From the NCBI RefSeq assembly GCF_963678635.1, contig NC_087067.1, forward strand, positions 19,165,639-19,229,638: DNA of 64,000 nt, written 5' to 3'. The notes under the pieces are model-generated. The model did not search any database and was not told the origin of the DNA. It saw only the letters and a program-made list of their open reading frames with translations. This DNA comes from Symsagittifera roscoffensis (lineage: Eukaryota > Xenacoelomorpha > Acoela > Convolutidae). Below are positions 1-11,010 of this stretch, one piece after another. Each line of letters opens with the position of its first letter. The first letter of the stretch is position 1. The position numbers and the translations under genes were made by a program.

Positions 1-1473
1 GCTTACTAAATACCACAAATCATAAAATAACAGCATGACTAAGAAAAGGAAACCAACGGTACCCAAACCGGATTAACCCAGTTTAAAACTGGATAATTTA
101 TTCTTTTGAAGACTATTACAAAGTCTTAGAAAGAAATAATAAAACACAAAAAAGTCAAAAGACAAACCCATACCACAAACAATTCGCTTTTTAGTAAAAG
201 TACATAACCAACAAAACATAAGTAAAACCACAACAAACCCAACATAAAATGTTGTCACATAACAGGACCCCTCATAAAAACCGCATGAAATCATACTCCC
301 ACACCTGGCCTAACCCACCAGGAAAGGACGTCCTGAGCATGCTCTATAGCCGGCCTAACCCACCGTGCTACATCCACGCTTTGTGACCACACCTTTATTT
401 TTAATAAGAGCTACTCAAGGGTGAGTAACTCTTCAAAATAACCGAACTAAAACAAAAAGCTTTTGTGAAAACAACTAACAAAAATCATTATTAAAAAATA
501 CTAAATTAATAAAAGATTTATAAAATGTAAAATTACATGATGCAATATATAGATCAGAATACAACACCAAGGACGAACATCAAAAGACAAGACGACCTCA
601 CTACACTCGAGAGAGAATGACCAACTACAATCGATATGCCGCTCACAATCACAACTCAAAGGATTTAGAGTACGACTTGACTTCGCAGAAAAGGACTTCA
701 TTGAACTAGACCAATGACCACCTCGATGTTCAAGTATACGTACAGATCCGAGTAACCAGGCATCCCCTCCACGCACAATCTCCACGCCATTCCCGAGCTA
801 GATCAAACACAAAAGAAGTTCTTTCCGAAGAACAGAAAAACCTGACATAGCCAACCATTCTGAAACCAGAATTGATGCTGTTGCAGAGACTCAGTCGTTG
901 TCACAAGAAGAACACAACGTCTTGTGTCCTCAATCCCAGATCCCTGGAACTTCCTTAACAAAAAGGAAACAAAAGAAAAATGATGTTCGCCAAATACCAA
1001 CGTCCATCATCCATCCTTGAATTACAGAAGAACTGTTCTAAAAAACTCTGTAAAACCCGGATGGGTGGAACCTGATCTAAACTATATTTTATGATTGGAT
1101 AAATTAAATGTTTTACCAATGTAAAGTATTTAATATTAACCAATCATGATCCATCTAACTAACAACCCACTTATTTGTAAGTGCTGAAGTTACTTGTAAT
1201 TTCAGCACCAGAGAGATTTGAATTTAACTTAGAAATTAGTTGGACTCTCCCGAGCACTTCAGCAGCCGCAATAAACCAGTATACCCTAGATCTATTGAGC
1301 CTAGCAGAGACTAGTTAAACAACCTGAGACTAGATAGTATAAGAGTAAGATTAGGATCGGTATTAGACTAAGAAGTTGCACGAATCTATCCGGCCGAAAA
1401 TAAGATAGCGTGACGAGCAGACGGTGTACCCTATCCGAAATTACTCTATGAGTTACACCTCGGTCCTAACTCA
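1..1473 (+). mobile_element. 3' end of large Ty3-like LTR retroelement, copy A (truncated by window edge)
   Basis: Bases 1-1065 align almost end to end with 24663-25721 of copy B and with the reverse complement of about 33344-34390 of copy C. This is the long non-coding 3' region of the element, followed by an LTR at 1066-1473. It contains a hairpin at 407-432 (11-bp arms with one mismatch, AGGG loop) that is conserved in all three copies. The lysine-rich sense frame open in B and C is closed by a TAG here near base 130. A purine-rich stretch, GGATGGG, directly precedes the LTR and is a plausible polypurine tract. The 5' part lies outside the window. Confidence 0.93.
1066..1473 (+). repeat. 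3' LTR of copy A
   Basis: 408 bp beginning TGGAACCTGATC and ending CTAACTCA, so TG...CA termini. It matches the 410-bp LTRs of copies B and C. It contains the conserved 28-bp dyad at 1181-1208, with one arm mismatch in this copy. The four bases after it are CTAT, the expected target-site duplication, but the partner lies outside the window. Confidence 0.93.
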
Positions 1474-2048
1474 CTATGTAGTTGAATTTTCTCTAGTCTC
1501 CAGTTTAAATTAGACGTAATTTTAAATGGATTAATTTTGTTTATAGAGACAATTTGAGGTTTTTTGCGGTTTATTTCTACAAAAATTCTCAATTTATACG
1601 TTTTCAACTTGTAAAAAATCATGCTTGCTGTTCTTCTTAACACAACAGCAAATTAAACTATTGGTTTTACTCCTTTTCTGTATACCTTTATTGAATGCTC
1701 TGAACTCACAGTTTTCCTCATTGGTAATGAAACTCTAGAGAATCTGAAACATTTTGTCTCCAGCCCCCCTTTTTTGCTCATACATCGCTCATACTGCACT
1801 CCGAATCTTTTCCTTATGTTCAGCGATTCAAATCAAACCGCATACATTTTTGAATTTTGTGAATTGAGCTGATTTTTTTGTTGATGTTTTTTTTGTTTTC
1901 AATCATTCAAATTTTTTCTTTTCTAAAATATGAGATAATTTTTCATTGTTAGAGCTGTATTGCGTAGAAATTTTATCAAAGGTATTTGCAAAGGGCAATA
2001 AATGCAACCAAGTATTTTATGATGACGAGCGATCGGGTGGGGAACCTT
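1474..2048. other. Spacer between copy A and BEL-D
   Basis: AT-rich sequence between two insertions. No ORF with a recognisable domain, no tRNA-like fold and no inverted repeat was seen. ACCTT at 2044-2048 is the target-site duplication of BEL-D. Confidence 0.6.
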
Positions 2049-2276
2049 TATAGAAAACGAAAATGTAATCGTTTCTGGTTTACACGATGTACTTGAGTTT
2101 TTCTTGCTTTGAACTTTGATTTGATTATAAATTAGTTGGTTGCACGTGTTTGGTAATTCAGTTTTGTATTTTTTTTGAGTTTTGGTTTTCAATTTCTTTC
2201 CCGGAGTTTTCCTGATTGCATGTGAAAAGTTGAAGTCATCTAAGATGGTTGTCAATTGTCAGATTGGCATATAACA
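2049..2276 (-). repeat. 3' LTR of BEL-D
   Basis: 228 bp matching 8328-8556. On the minus strand the repeat begins TGTTATATGCC and ends CTATA, so the termini are TG...TA, not TG...CA. The boundary is fixed by the ACCTT target-site duplication. Confidence 0.9.
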
Positions 2277-2433
2277 CTCGGCTTCATTTTGCAGTTGCAA
2301 AATAAACTAAGAAAAAAGGGGTGGGGTAGTTCCTACTTATAAAACTTAAAACGCTGGCTTAACGGTCAGTTTAAGCGTCAGTTGAAGTTATCGGCTATGG
2401 TTGTCGGCGCAAGGCTGCTTTGGGGTGAGGCTC

Positions 2434-2901
2434 TCATTGTCGTGAATCTTCGTTTGCTGGTTGATTGCAATGATCCGGACTAACAGGTGCTAGTCTAATG
2501 GCTGGTATTGACGCAATTTTGTCTCTTATTTTGACGAAGTAAACGCGGATCTGATCATCATCGGTTGGTTTGTTTCCTGTGATCCGTCCAATTGGCCAGA
2601 GTCCTCGTGGCGTCATATCCTGAAGAATCCAGACAATTTCTCCTAATTTGATAGTCGGCGTCTTCTTTGTTGTCCATCGTTGTCTTGGCAGTAGTGTTGG
2701 GATAAACTCCTTCATCAAGCGTTTCCAAATATGGGTTGCGTGTTGTTGGGCGAATTTCCATTGTCGACTGAGTGTTGAGGGCTGTTGGGTTTGTAGAAGT
2801 GGCATGCTGGCATGCTCTCTCCCGAAAAGAAAATTATTTGGGGTGAGGTCTTTAACATCATCGGGCGATGCTGAAACTGTAGTGATGGGTCTTGCGTTCA
2901 T
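2434..2901 (-). pseudogene. BEL-D integrase C-terminal DUF5641 domain
   Basis: 155 codons open on the minus strand. The segment contains DVKDLTPNNFLFGR, typical of the sequence after the Pao integrase core, and then LGEIVWILQDMTPRGLWPIG, the hallmark of DUF5641 (the chromodomain-like end of Pao integrase). It ends in a normal stop about 160 bp before the 3' LTR. It is out of frame with the upstream integrase core because sequence around 2902-2995 is disrupted. As a separate ORF it would not make a functional protein. Confidence 0.85.
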
Positions 2902-2994
2902 GAAGTGTTCAACTTCGCAAAGAACGGTGTTGAATATGTCGTCTGTTAGAATCTGGCTTCCTCCGAAACGAGGAGCATAGGCAGGGTTGAAGGT

Positions 2995-3831
2995 CTATTC
3001 AATCTGATGGTTGGCGTAGAATTGTCGTGTAACATCGGCTTCGAAGTGTCTGTTGAGTTCTTTTTCGGCTGCAGTGAAATTTGTACCAGTATCAGAAACA
3101 ATTTTGGCTGGTTGTCCTATGCGAGCGAAGAATCGTCGTAAGGTATTGATGAAGGCGTCGGCTGATTGGTCCTGGCACATCCTAAAATGTACGGCTCGTG
3201 TTGTTAGGCAAGTCATTATAACGCCGTAGCGTTTGTTGTAGTTTCCTGCTGTTTTCGAAGCAAACGGTCCAAAGAGATCTAATCCTGTTTGTTGAAACGG
3301 GAAGGGTTTATCTTCTGGAAATCTGAAGGCGGGTAGGGGCACAAGTTCCGGCTGTAATCAAGTTGCCTGTTGTCGTCGGCAGTCGTGACAGTTTCTTATG
3401 ATCTTGTCAATGTGTGCGCGAACACAGATAATCCAATGCTCGTTTTGAAGAATATTTTTCAAGTGCTGGCGTGGCGAATGCTGGTTGTCTTTGTGGGTTT
3501 GTCCTATAAAGAGGTGAACTGCTGGGTGGTTTCCATCAAGGATAATCGGGTGTTTTATGCAATTGTCCAATTGAGATTTCTCGAGGCGTCCACGTGCTCG
3601 CAAGAGTCCGTCTTCGTCTAGAACTGGTGATAGGTGTCGAAGTCTGCTAGTTGTGTTGATTCGTTTATTTTGTGTCAATGCGTTGACCTCTGGTTTGAAG
3701 CTGTCTCGTTGCGTCTGCTTGAAGATAAAATTCTTTGCGGCAATCATGTTGTTGCTTGTCAGTTCGGTGGTCGGGCTTTGGTTGCGGGACTGTAGTCCTT
3801 TATCTTTAAAAATCCTGGCGGCACGCATCAC
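2995..3831 (-). pseudogene. BEL-D integrase zinc-binding and catalytic core, broken
   Basis: Two open pieces. 3831-3358 carries the N-terminal HHCC region: a QTHKDN...H segment and CHDCRRQ. An in-frame stop after the CC pair separates it from 3342-2995, which carries the catalytic core, with the first Asp in GLDLFGPF and the second in VSDTGTNF. The GGSWE-type third acidic residue is missing because the frame ends at 2995. Integrase inserts the cDNA into the host genome; this copy cannot do so. The stretch 3832-4206 upstream is the RNase H to integrase linker and still shows the NPADDGTRG motif in a broken frame. Confidence 0.85.
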
Positions 3832-4206
3832 GGATGCAGTTGTTCTGAGAATTCTTGTCCATTTGGAGAATCTGCTGTAATCGATGAAGCTTTGTTCTGT
3901 CTTTTAGGTGGAAGCTTGAAAAGTTAGCATTGGGGTTGTTGCTATTTCATCCAATTGTCCAGTTTGATCGTTGAGTTGCAAGGCATCCTTATTGGCGTCG
4001 GTTAACTGTAGCTTTGGCCAGTTGCTAAAAAATTTTGGTCCGGTGAACCATCTTGACTTGTTACTGAATTCTGATAGGGGTATTCCACGGGTTCCGTCGT
4101 CTGCTGGGTTTAGGGGTCCTGGGCAATGATTTCATTGACTCGCTTGGGTGCTTTCTAAAATTCCTGCAACTCTGTGAGCCACAAAAATTTGTTGTCGTTT
4201 ATCAGA

Positions 4207-5697
4207 TCACTGTATCCATTGAAGCGCTGTTGTGCTGTCTGTCCACATATGCGTAGAGTTGATGTCAATCCTTTGTTCTCTGCGAATGAACTTTGCGAGG
4301 CGAGCACCAAAAACTGCGGCTTGTAGTTCCAATTTAGTTATTGTTTGTTGTTTTAGAGGAGCCACTCGAGCTTTTCCTAGAACAAAGGCGCTGCAGATTT
4401 GCCGAGTAGCACTGTTTCTGTATACAAAATAAGCGACTGCTGCAAGGGCGCTGTAGGAGGCATCTGAAAAAACATGAAGAGCGATGTTGTCGTAGCTGTA
4501 TCCAAAATAGTGTCGGGGTATTTCAACTGTCTGTAGATCGTTTCTCTCGTCGAGAAGCTCGAACAGTTCAGGTATCATTTCTCGTGTAATTTGGTCGTCC
4601 CACTTCATTCCTTTTCTCCAAATTGCTTGATGGATTATTCGTAGTCGAATCGTAATAGGTGCTGCTATTCCAATTGGGTCAAAGATTGAGGAAGCTACGC
4701 GAAGTAGGTTCCGTTGTGTAGGTTTCTTCTGGGCGAGATCGTCAGTAGTGAAGCTGAGTGTATCGTTACCTACTCTCCATCGTATTCCGAGAATTCGCTT
4801 GAAGTTTTTGGGGTCCTTGATTTCGTCTATAGTGATGGATCTATGTTCCTCTGGTATTGTTTGCAGAATTTTATGATCCGTAGTGATCCACTTCGTCAGG
4901 TTGAAGCTTCCTTGTTGTAGTACGTGTCGAAGGTCTTCTATGATTTTCACTGCGGTTTCGATGTCGTCGGTGGCTTCGAAGAAGTCGTCCATGTAGTAGT
5001 TCTCGTAGACAAGTTTTTTGATGTGGGGATGGCTTTCAGCATTGTCATCTGCGCAAGTTCTTAATGCGTAAATTGCACAAGTAGGAGAACATTTGGCTCC
5101 AAAGACGAATCGGGTGTACTCAAAAAATTTGGGTTCTTCCGCTCCCCAGAGGAAACGAAAAAATTTTCTGTCTTCGGGGTTAACAGAAACCTGCATATAC
5201 ATCCCTTCAATATCGGCAGTGATAGGATGCTTTCCTTTGCGAAATCGGGTAATTACTCCTAGTAGATTGCAGAGCAAGTCAGGTCCAGTGAAAAGCATAT
5301 CATTCAGACAAACTCCTTTAAATTTGGATTTGGCATTGGAAACACGGCGAAGTTTTCCTGGCTTGTTTGGGTTGATTACGCCATGTTCAGGTAAAATCCA
5401 TCCTGTCGAAGTTATTTCGTCTGGCTCTAATTTCCGTATGTAGTGCTTGCTGAGATCCTGGTCAATTGTATTCGGGTAGAGAGCCAACTTTTCTGAATTC
5501 TTGTTAAGTTGTATTTTCATCCGGTTGTATTGGGCAATTGCTGCTTTATAGTTGTTGGGAAAATTTGCATTTGGTTTCCACAGAAGTCCAAGTTGATAGC
5601 GGTTGTCGTATAATGATATGGTTTTCCGAAGTGTTTGCATAGCGTGTCTTTCGTCCGATGACATCGTTATATCAGGTGACGTGGCATAGGTTTCCAT
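4207..5697 (-). pseudogene. BEL-D reverse transcriptase and RNase H
   Basis: 496 codons open. Pao RT blocks are visible: NKPGKLRRVSNAKSKFKGVCLN near residues 112-133, ITADIEGMYMQVSV near 160-173, the YYMDDFFEA catalytic motif near 232-240, then the Peptidase_A17-family region through SSIFDPIGI. RNase H follows with VFSDASYSALAAVAYF, LELQAAVFGARLAKF and MWTDSTTALQW. The piece begins at an ATG that immediately follows an in-frame TGA. That TGA joins it to the upstream protease ORF in the same frame, so the original polyprotein was probably continuous. The end at 4207 is premature. Confidence 0.9.
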
Positions 5698-6747
5698 TCA
5701 CCAGAATGAGGCGAGAAGATCCGAGATTTGTGCGTCGTCAGTTGATATCTGTATTGGGGTGGCTGTTGCTTGGTGGCTTGAGAAGTATCCAATGTCGTTG
5801 TTCGGTCCTGCTATTGTCCATCCTAGGGCTGTAAGGACTGCTCCAGGAACATTTTGATTTCCTTTGATGATGGTCTTTGGGCTGATGATGTCAATATTGT
5901 CCGTTCCAATCACTAGGGCTACGTCGTTGTTGCTGAAGTCCGGAAAACATATATCCTTAAGGTGGTCGTATTGGCTGCAGATGTCGTTCAACTTTTCGGG
6001 CTCGGCTGCATTCAAGTTGATGTTCTCTTTGATTAAAACATTAGTTAGTTCAAACGCTAAAGTGTTATTTCCAAATGAATGAACTGTATTATCCACTGTC
6101 TTAGCCTCTATCGTTTGCGAGTTGAAAAAACCTCCAATGAGCAGTTGTTTTTGATGGTTAGTTTCCTCCAGTTGAAGATATGCTGCTGTCGGTTGCGATA
6201 TGTAGCTATTTGTACTTCCTGTATCAAGAAAAGCGTATACATTAAGTAATATGTTGCGTTGTCGTAATGTTACTGGTAAAAGTAGCAGCAGTGAGCTGTT
6301 GATTCTTGATATCTTCTTTTGGCTGGCAAGATGGTTGACTTGATTCGGTCGCTGGTTTGGATTAAACTTCGCTGTTCTTTGTGTTCGTTGTTCGTCGTGT
6401 GGAGTTGTGTGATGATGTTGATTGCATTTGCTGCATGTGTGCTTTGATGGGCAGTCTTTTACTTGATGTTGGCCAAGGCAGTTGAAACAAAGTTTCTTTT
6501 CAGAAACGAGTCTCTTCTTCTCTTCCAAAGGTGAATTCTGATACATGCTGCAGTATGCTGGGTGGTGAGTTTGTCCGTCGAAGGGACATGGGGGTCGGGT
6601 ATTCGCACACAATTTTGAGAAGTCTTCCGTGAAGGCTGGTTGGTTGATGGTCGAGATCCGTTGGCGTGTCGAAGTCTTGGGGCTATTTGTTGTCGATCGT
6701 TCAAGTCCAGGGTCATTTGCTGCGGTTGCATAGGTAAGTGACCGCAT
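5698..6747 (-). pseudogene. BEL-D nucleocapsid knuckles and aspartic protease (DUF1758)
   Basis: 349 codons open. CFNCLGQHQVKDC (CX2CX3HX4C) and CSKCNQHHHTTPH near residues 85-115 are the paired Pao zinc knuckles. The protease motif LDTGSTNSYIS lies near residue 174, with the second conserved block VIGTDNIDIISPK and LGWTIAGP toward the end. The frame ends in TGA directly before the ATG of the RT ORF, in the same frame. The 5' part of this ORF overlaps the gag ORF in another frame, showing a frameshift between capsid and knuckles. Confidence 0.88.
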
Positions 6748-7892
6748 GCTAATGCAAACTGTCTGATCCAGTCGTTGAAGGCGATAAGGTTAGGCTGGTC
6801 GATGTTCTGGGCGGTGATGTACTGTGTCCACTGAAGCTGCTGATGGTGTTGCAATTTGTGGACGGCAAATTGAACGTATATTGTAGAGTTTAAATCGTCT
6901 TTGAACCCAAGCGTCCGAAATGTTTCCACCATGTTACTGATGAATGTGGAAAATTCCATGTACGAATCCCTGCGATGAGTTGATGGTTGCTTGAAGCTCT
7001 GTAGTCTGTTGACGAAGTCCTTGATGATGATGTCGGGTCGTCCATATCGTCGTCGTAGTTCGTGGAGGGCAGCGTTGGACATAGTGCAATTGCAGGAGTA
7101 GCCACAATTAGCTTGATTTGCTTTTCCAGTCGTTAAAGTCTGTAGATGAGCCATCTTTTCGGCGTCCGAGATGGCTTGATTGTGGATTGTTGCTTCAAAG
7201 AGTCCGAACCACATGCTCCACTTCATAGGGTTTCCGTCGAAAGGCTCGATTTTTAGTTTTGGGGGCCTAGTCATAAGACTGTAGTTTGCTCGTGACTGTC
7301 CGTTACTTGATGTCTGAGATACTCCTGCTGGAATGAACTGCTCTTCTGTAACTATGTTGAAGCTGAGGTTTGCGTTGGTGGTGTCGTGTTCTGTTCGTTG
7401 AAGTGGTGGTCTGTCTATTTCGAAACCTGTCCTGGGGGGCTTGCTGCGGAGTATCTCGGCTATCTGAAAAGTTTTGGTCCTCTACTGTTTGCTGAACTGA
7501 TGATCCGGGTCTAGTATTGTCTGTTGTTGCACTGAATCACCTGTGTGGGGTGCTTGAACTGTGGTGGCATTAGTGTTGTGCTGTTGTGGAGTTGTCTCTG
7601 CTGTGTTTTCTTGTAGCATCTGTCTAAGTTCATCCATGATGTCGTCGTGTTCGTCTTGTATATCAGTGAAGCGGTTAATGAGATCCTCCGCAGTGGCGTG
7701 CTCAGTCGGGTGGTCTACAAGGTACGTAGTGATGTCTTCCAAATTGCTGACAATTTTCTTCATCTCGGTTTCTGAGTCAGCTATGTTGTAGTTTGTTTTG
7801 ATGTCATTGATGGCTTTTCGTACTCGTCTGAAGAGGCGCTCTAGTTGGGCGATGAGAAGATTTCTCTGCGGGAGAGTGGTTTTGTTGGGCAT
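6459..7892 (-). pseudogene. BEL-D gag (DUF1759-like), frameshifted
   Basis: Two open pieces in different frames. 7892-7482 (136 codons) starts at an ATG and encodes a charged, probably coiled-coil N-terminal segment (RLFRRVRKAINDIKTNY..., then MDELRQMLQEN). 7274-6459 (271 codons) holds the capsid-like domain: IEPFDGNPMKWSMWFGLFEA, EKMAHLQTLTTGKA and FVNRLQSF. It matches the equivalent blocks of the intact BEL-E polyprotein. The frame changes again at the zinc-knuckle region. Bases 7893-8327 are the leader and show no ORF of interest. Confidence 0.85.
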
Positions 7893-8309
7893 TGCTAGTT
7901 TGTCGTAGTTGATCGTTGCAGTTGTTGTAGATGTCGTATCCAGTCGTAGTTTTGACCTACTTTGTTAGTTCCTGTCCTAGGTAGCTAGACCTAAACTTAA
8001 AAAGGAACGAAGCAAAAGAAAAATGGAGCGGTAAATATATTTTCAAATAAGTATAACGATATAAAATAAGCAATTGAAAGTTACAAATGCTTTATAGTAA
8101 ATCGTTCTGATACCTAAACAGGCGGAAAGTAATATAAACAAAACGTAAAGTTAACGTCCCTATACCAAAGTTCAGCTATGGGAGTCCAAATTGTTAAACC
8201 GATTTTTTTTAATCTTGAGCAACTGCAAAACGAGTAATCCTTGGTTGGCACTTAAGACAAACTGTGCTTCCAGCCTGGTCAGGGGGTAGAGCATAGGTGT
8301 GGTTTCTGG

Positions 8310-8327
8310 CAATTTAGCTGAGTGCCA
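8310..8327 (-). other. Primer-binding site of BEL-D
   Basis: Directly inside the 5' LTR the minus strand reads TGGCACTCAGCTAAATTG. TGG complements a tRNA 3' CCA end; the primer tRNA was not identified. Confidence 0.6.
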
Positions 8328-8556
8328 TATAGAAAACGAAAATGTAATCGTTTCTAGTTTACACGATGTACTTGAGTCTTTTTTGCTTTGAACTTTGATT
8401 TGATTATAAATTAGTTGGTTGCACGTGTTTGGTAATTCAGTTTTGTATTTTTTTTTGAGTTTTGGTTTTCAATTTCTTTCCCGGAGTTTTCCTGATTTCA
8501 TGTGAAAAGTTGAAGTCATCTAAGATGGTTGTCAATTGTCAAATTGGCATATAACA
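8328..8556 (-). repeat. 5' LTR of BEL-D
   Basis: 229 bp, about 98 % identical to 2049-2276. The differences are a few substitutions and one extra T in a homopolymer. On the minus strand it starts TGTTATATGCC. Confidence 0.9.
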
Positions 8557-10279
8557 ACCTTAAAAAAACAGATCTGATGTGTTCTGATTTGATGCGATTG
8601 AGTTTCTGCTGAAAACTGAGCTAGTTAAATCCATCATTTCCGAGTCTGTATCAAAATTAACAACAAAATAAACAAACACCTTTTCTAAATCCAAACATCT
8701 TTTTATTTGTTTTTCCAGATATTCGTATGTTTTGAGATAATTCTATAAGAGTATCAATGGCTTACACCATTTTCTGGAACCGAAACAATGTGGTATAAAT
8801 ACTTATAATAGATGGTTTTGCAACTCTAGAACAATTGTTCAGTTACCGTGCCTATTTTCGGAGTTATTGACCTGGACTTACAAAGTCCCATAAGAAAAAA
8901 TTTATATTGTTTTGGACTGGATTTAGGTTAGCTTGTATAAGACTTTTGGGCTCTTTTTCCTTTTCCCCCCACCTCACACGAGCTGCAAGATATTAGTGTA
9001 ACGAGTAGTTTTACGAGGTTGAGTATGAGGACTAAATATGTTTGTCGTGGCCTTATCAGTCTGTATGTAAATTTTCAGAACAATCGGACAATGTGGACAA
9101 CAAGTTCACATGTAAAAAATTGCAGGTGGGGGGGGGGAAAGGAAAAAGAGCCGACTTTTGATATTCAAAAAATGCTTTTTTTTCTGTCATTTTAATGGAA
9201 ATATTAGAAAAAATGCATCAGTGTAATAGTGTATGCATTTCTTACGACTTCAATAATTTTGTCGAGTCTGTGCAGTTTTTTTGGTTTTCTTTTAATTCTG
9301 TGTTTCAAGTCTTTGCATACCTACTGTTGAAAATATCGGGTTGAAGTTGTCGCACACGTTTTCTCAGAAGCTTGAGGTTGATTAGATGTTTTTCACCACC
9401 GGGCTGATGTTTGTACTGCTTATTGCCAGCGCGATGTCTTGGATCTCATGCGTCCAATATATCACCAACGATTAAACAAATGAACTACAGTCTTTCGACG
9501 TCACTCGTGTACTGCTTGCTTTGCCCAGTAAATTTCCATCATTGAAAAGCGTACAAATGCAAAGATTGGGGATCACACGACAGTTTTGCAGAGATAGGAC
9601 ACTTTTGATCTCCTGAAAATTGCTTTGAAAATTATTTGGGGCAAAATGGGCTCTCCCGATGTTGCCTTGCCTTTTCAGTGCCAAAATATTTTTAGCGGTG
9701 TATCGTATGACGTGAGAGGAAGGATTAATGCCGGCGATTACTACAAAAAGCTGGGATTCGACAAGTGGGCAGCGGCAGTTAGGTAAACTGCTACCGTTAA
9801 AGTATGTTGCTTTTTGTTGAAACTAACTCTCAGTGATGGCCATTCAATGGCTAATGAGTATACTTAGGACTACAGAGGAATCAATACTCCCGAGTAGCTG
9901 CCCTCAATTCAATCCAGAACAATTTTAAAACTAAATTATCAACCTAACTACTTCGCACTTCAAAAATTGCATATTATAAGCAAAAAACTCATATAACTGA
10001 TTCGAACCTAGCCGAATGGGCAATTTTCAAACCCTTCAAATTTTACTTAAATCGGTCGTATTTGAAAAAAAATTTATACACCAAATTTTTAATCTTCATT
10101 TTATGATATCTTGATAACTCATGATAACTTGGTATCTGCGCTGAGAGTTTTTGTTGCCATTGCGTAAATTCGTCTTGAAGCTAGAAATTATGGCTGCCTT
10201 CTCAACTTTTTCTCTCAATCACAAAACATAGAGGGACTGAAAACCTACTCAAATAAGAAAAAAGAATCTGAAATAAAAT
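8557..10279. other. Intergenic spacer holding one MITE
   Basis: Apart from the inverted-repeat element at 8949-9152 no gene is supported. A 70-codon minus-strand frame at 9472-9684 has no recognisable domain and is probably chance. The AAAT at 10276-10279 is the target site of copy B. Confidence 0.6.
8949..9152. mobile_element. Non-autonomous DNA transposon (MITE) with 8-bp TSD
   Basis: 204 bp bounded by terminal inverted repeats of about 26-28 bp: the left end reads GGCTCTTTTTCCTTTTCCCC and the right end is its reverse complement with extra Gs. The sequence GACTTTTG occurs immediately outside both ends (8941-8948 and 9153-9160). An 8-bp duplication points to hAT, or to Merlin given the GG start. 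There is no coding capacity. Confidence 0.85.
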
Positions 10280-10689
10280 TGGAACCTGATCTAAACTATA
10301 TTTTATGATTGGATAAATTAGATATTTTACCACTGTAAAGTATTTAATATTAACCAATTATGATCCATCTAACTAACAACCCACTTATTTGCAAGTGCTG
10401 AAATTACTTGTAATTTCAGCACCAGAGAGATTTGAATTTAACTTAGGAATTAGTTGTCTCTCCAAGAGAACTTCAGCAGCCGCAACAAACCAGTATACCC
10501 TAGATCTATTGAGCCTAGCAGAGACTAGTTAAACACCCTGAGACTAGAAAGTATAAGAGTAAGATTAGGATCGGTATTAGACTAAGAAGTTGCATGTATC
10601 TATCCGGCCGAAAATAAGATAGCGTGACGAGCAGACGGTGTACCCTATCCGAAATTACTCTATGAGTTAACTACATCGGTCTTAACTCA
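10280..10689 (+). repeat. 5' LTR of copy B
   Basis: 410 bp, TGGAACCTGATC...CTTAACTCA. It contains a perfect 13-bp inverted repeat with a TT spacer at 10395-10422 (GTGCTGAAATTAC arms). It is about 98 % identical to the 3' LTR. Confidence 0.95.
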
Positions 10690-10691
10690 TC

Positions 10692-10709
10692 TGGTGCGAC
10701 CAAAAGTCT
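10692..10709 (+). other. Primer-binding site of copy B
   Basis: TGGTGCGACC begins two bases after the LTR and is present at the same place in copy C (51273 downward on the minus strand). TGG fits a tRNA 3' CCA end; the tRNA is not identified. Confidence 0.65.
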
Positions 10710-10776
10710 CGAATAAGACCTTAATAGCTTAGAATTAACCAAAAATAGATTAGAATTCAGACAAAACATTTTCAAA

Positions 10777-11010
10777 ATGTTATACGATAATAATTTAATC
10801 GAAATGTCTCTACGACTCAATAGATCAGAGCCAATATTCCGAACGATAATAGAACTACCCGGAATTGGAAGAAGACCTCGAACAAGAGACGACATACGAC
10901 AAAGTAGAAACTTACCAAATAGTTTTATGATCGTACGGCAAAAGCCAACACAAACTTTTATATTTAGAATCTTATTGGCAATGAATTTAGATTTTCATTT
11001 GCAAACATAA
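10777..11010 (+). CDS. ORF0: 77-aa arginine-rich leader protein, copy B
   Basis: Complete 77-codon ORF between the primer-binding site and the leader, with the same start, stop and length as the ORF at 50955-51188 in copy C. About 66 of 77 residues are identical and there is no indel, although most long frames of copy B are broken. The middle is basic (GRRPRTRDDIRQSR). No domain is recognised. It could be a small nucleic-acid-binding or regulatory protein, or a leader peptide controlling downstream translation. That role is inference; the conservation between two copies is what is seen. Confidence 0.55.
   Translation: MLYDNNLIEMSLRLNRSEPIFRTIIELPGIGRRPRTRDDIRQSRNLPNSFMIVRQKPTQTFIFRILLAMNLDFHLQT

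Larger units (their letters stand above)
2049..8556 (-). mobile_element. BEL/Pao LTR retrotransposon BEL-D (decayed)
   Basis: Direct repeats of 228 bp (2049-2276) and 229 bp (8328-8556) flank a gag-pol region on the minus strand. The 5-bp duplication ACCTT lies at 2044-2048 and 8557-8561, the size usual for BEL/Pao. Coding order on the minus strand is gag (DUF1759-like), CCHC knuckles, DTG protease, YMDD reverse transcriptase, RNase H, integrase and DUF5641, which is the Pao polyprotein order. Frameshifts and stops break the frame at several places, and part of the integrase core is lost near 2980-2995. The LTRs differ at about 2 % of sites, so the insertion is not recent. Confidence 0.95.

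Noticed and set aside
8220..8330. Possible tRNA-like sequence near GGTCAGGGGGTAGAGC before the BEL-D LTR
   Set aside because: It resembles a D-arm start, but no acceptor stem, anticodon arm or T-loop could be fitted. It lies in the BEL-D leader next to the primer site.
9472..9684. 70-codon minus-strand frame between the MITE and copy B
   Set aside because: No domain, no neighbour, no second copy; the length is within chance for this sequence.
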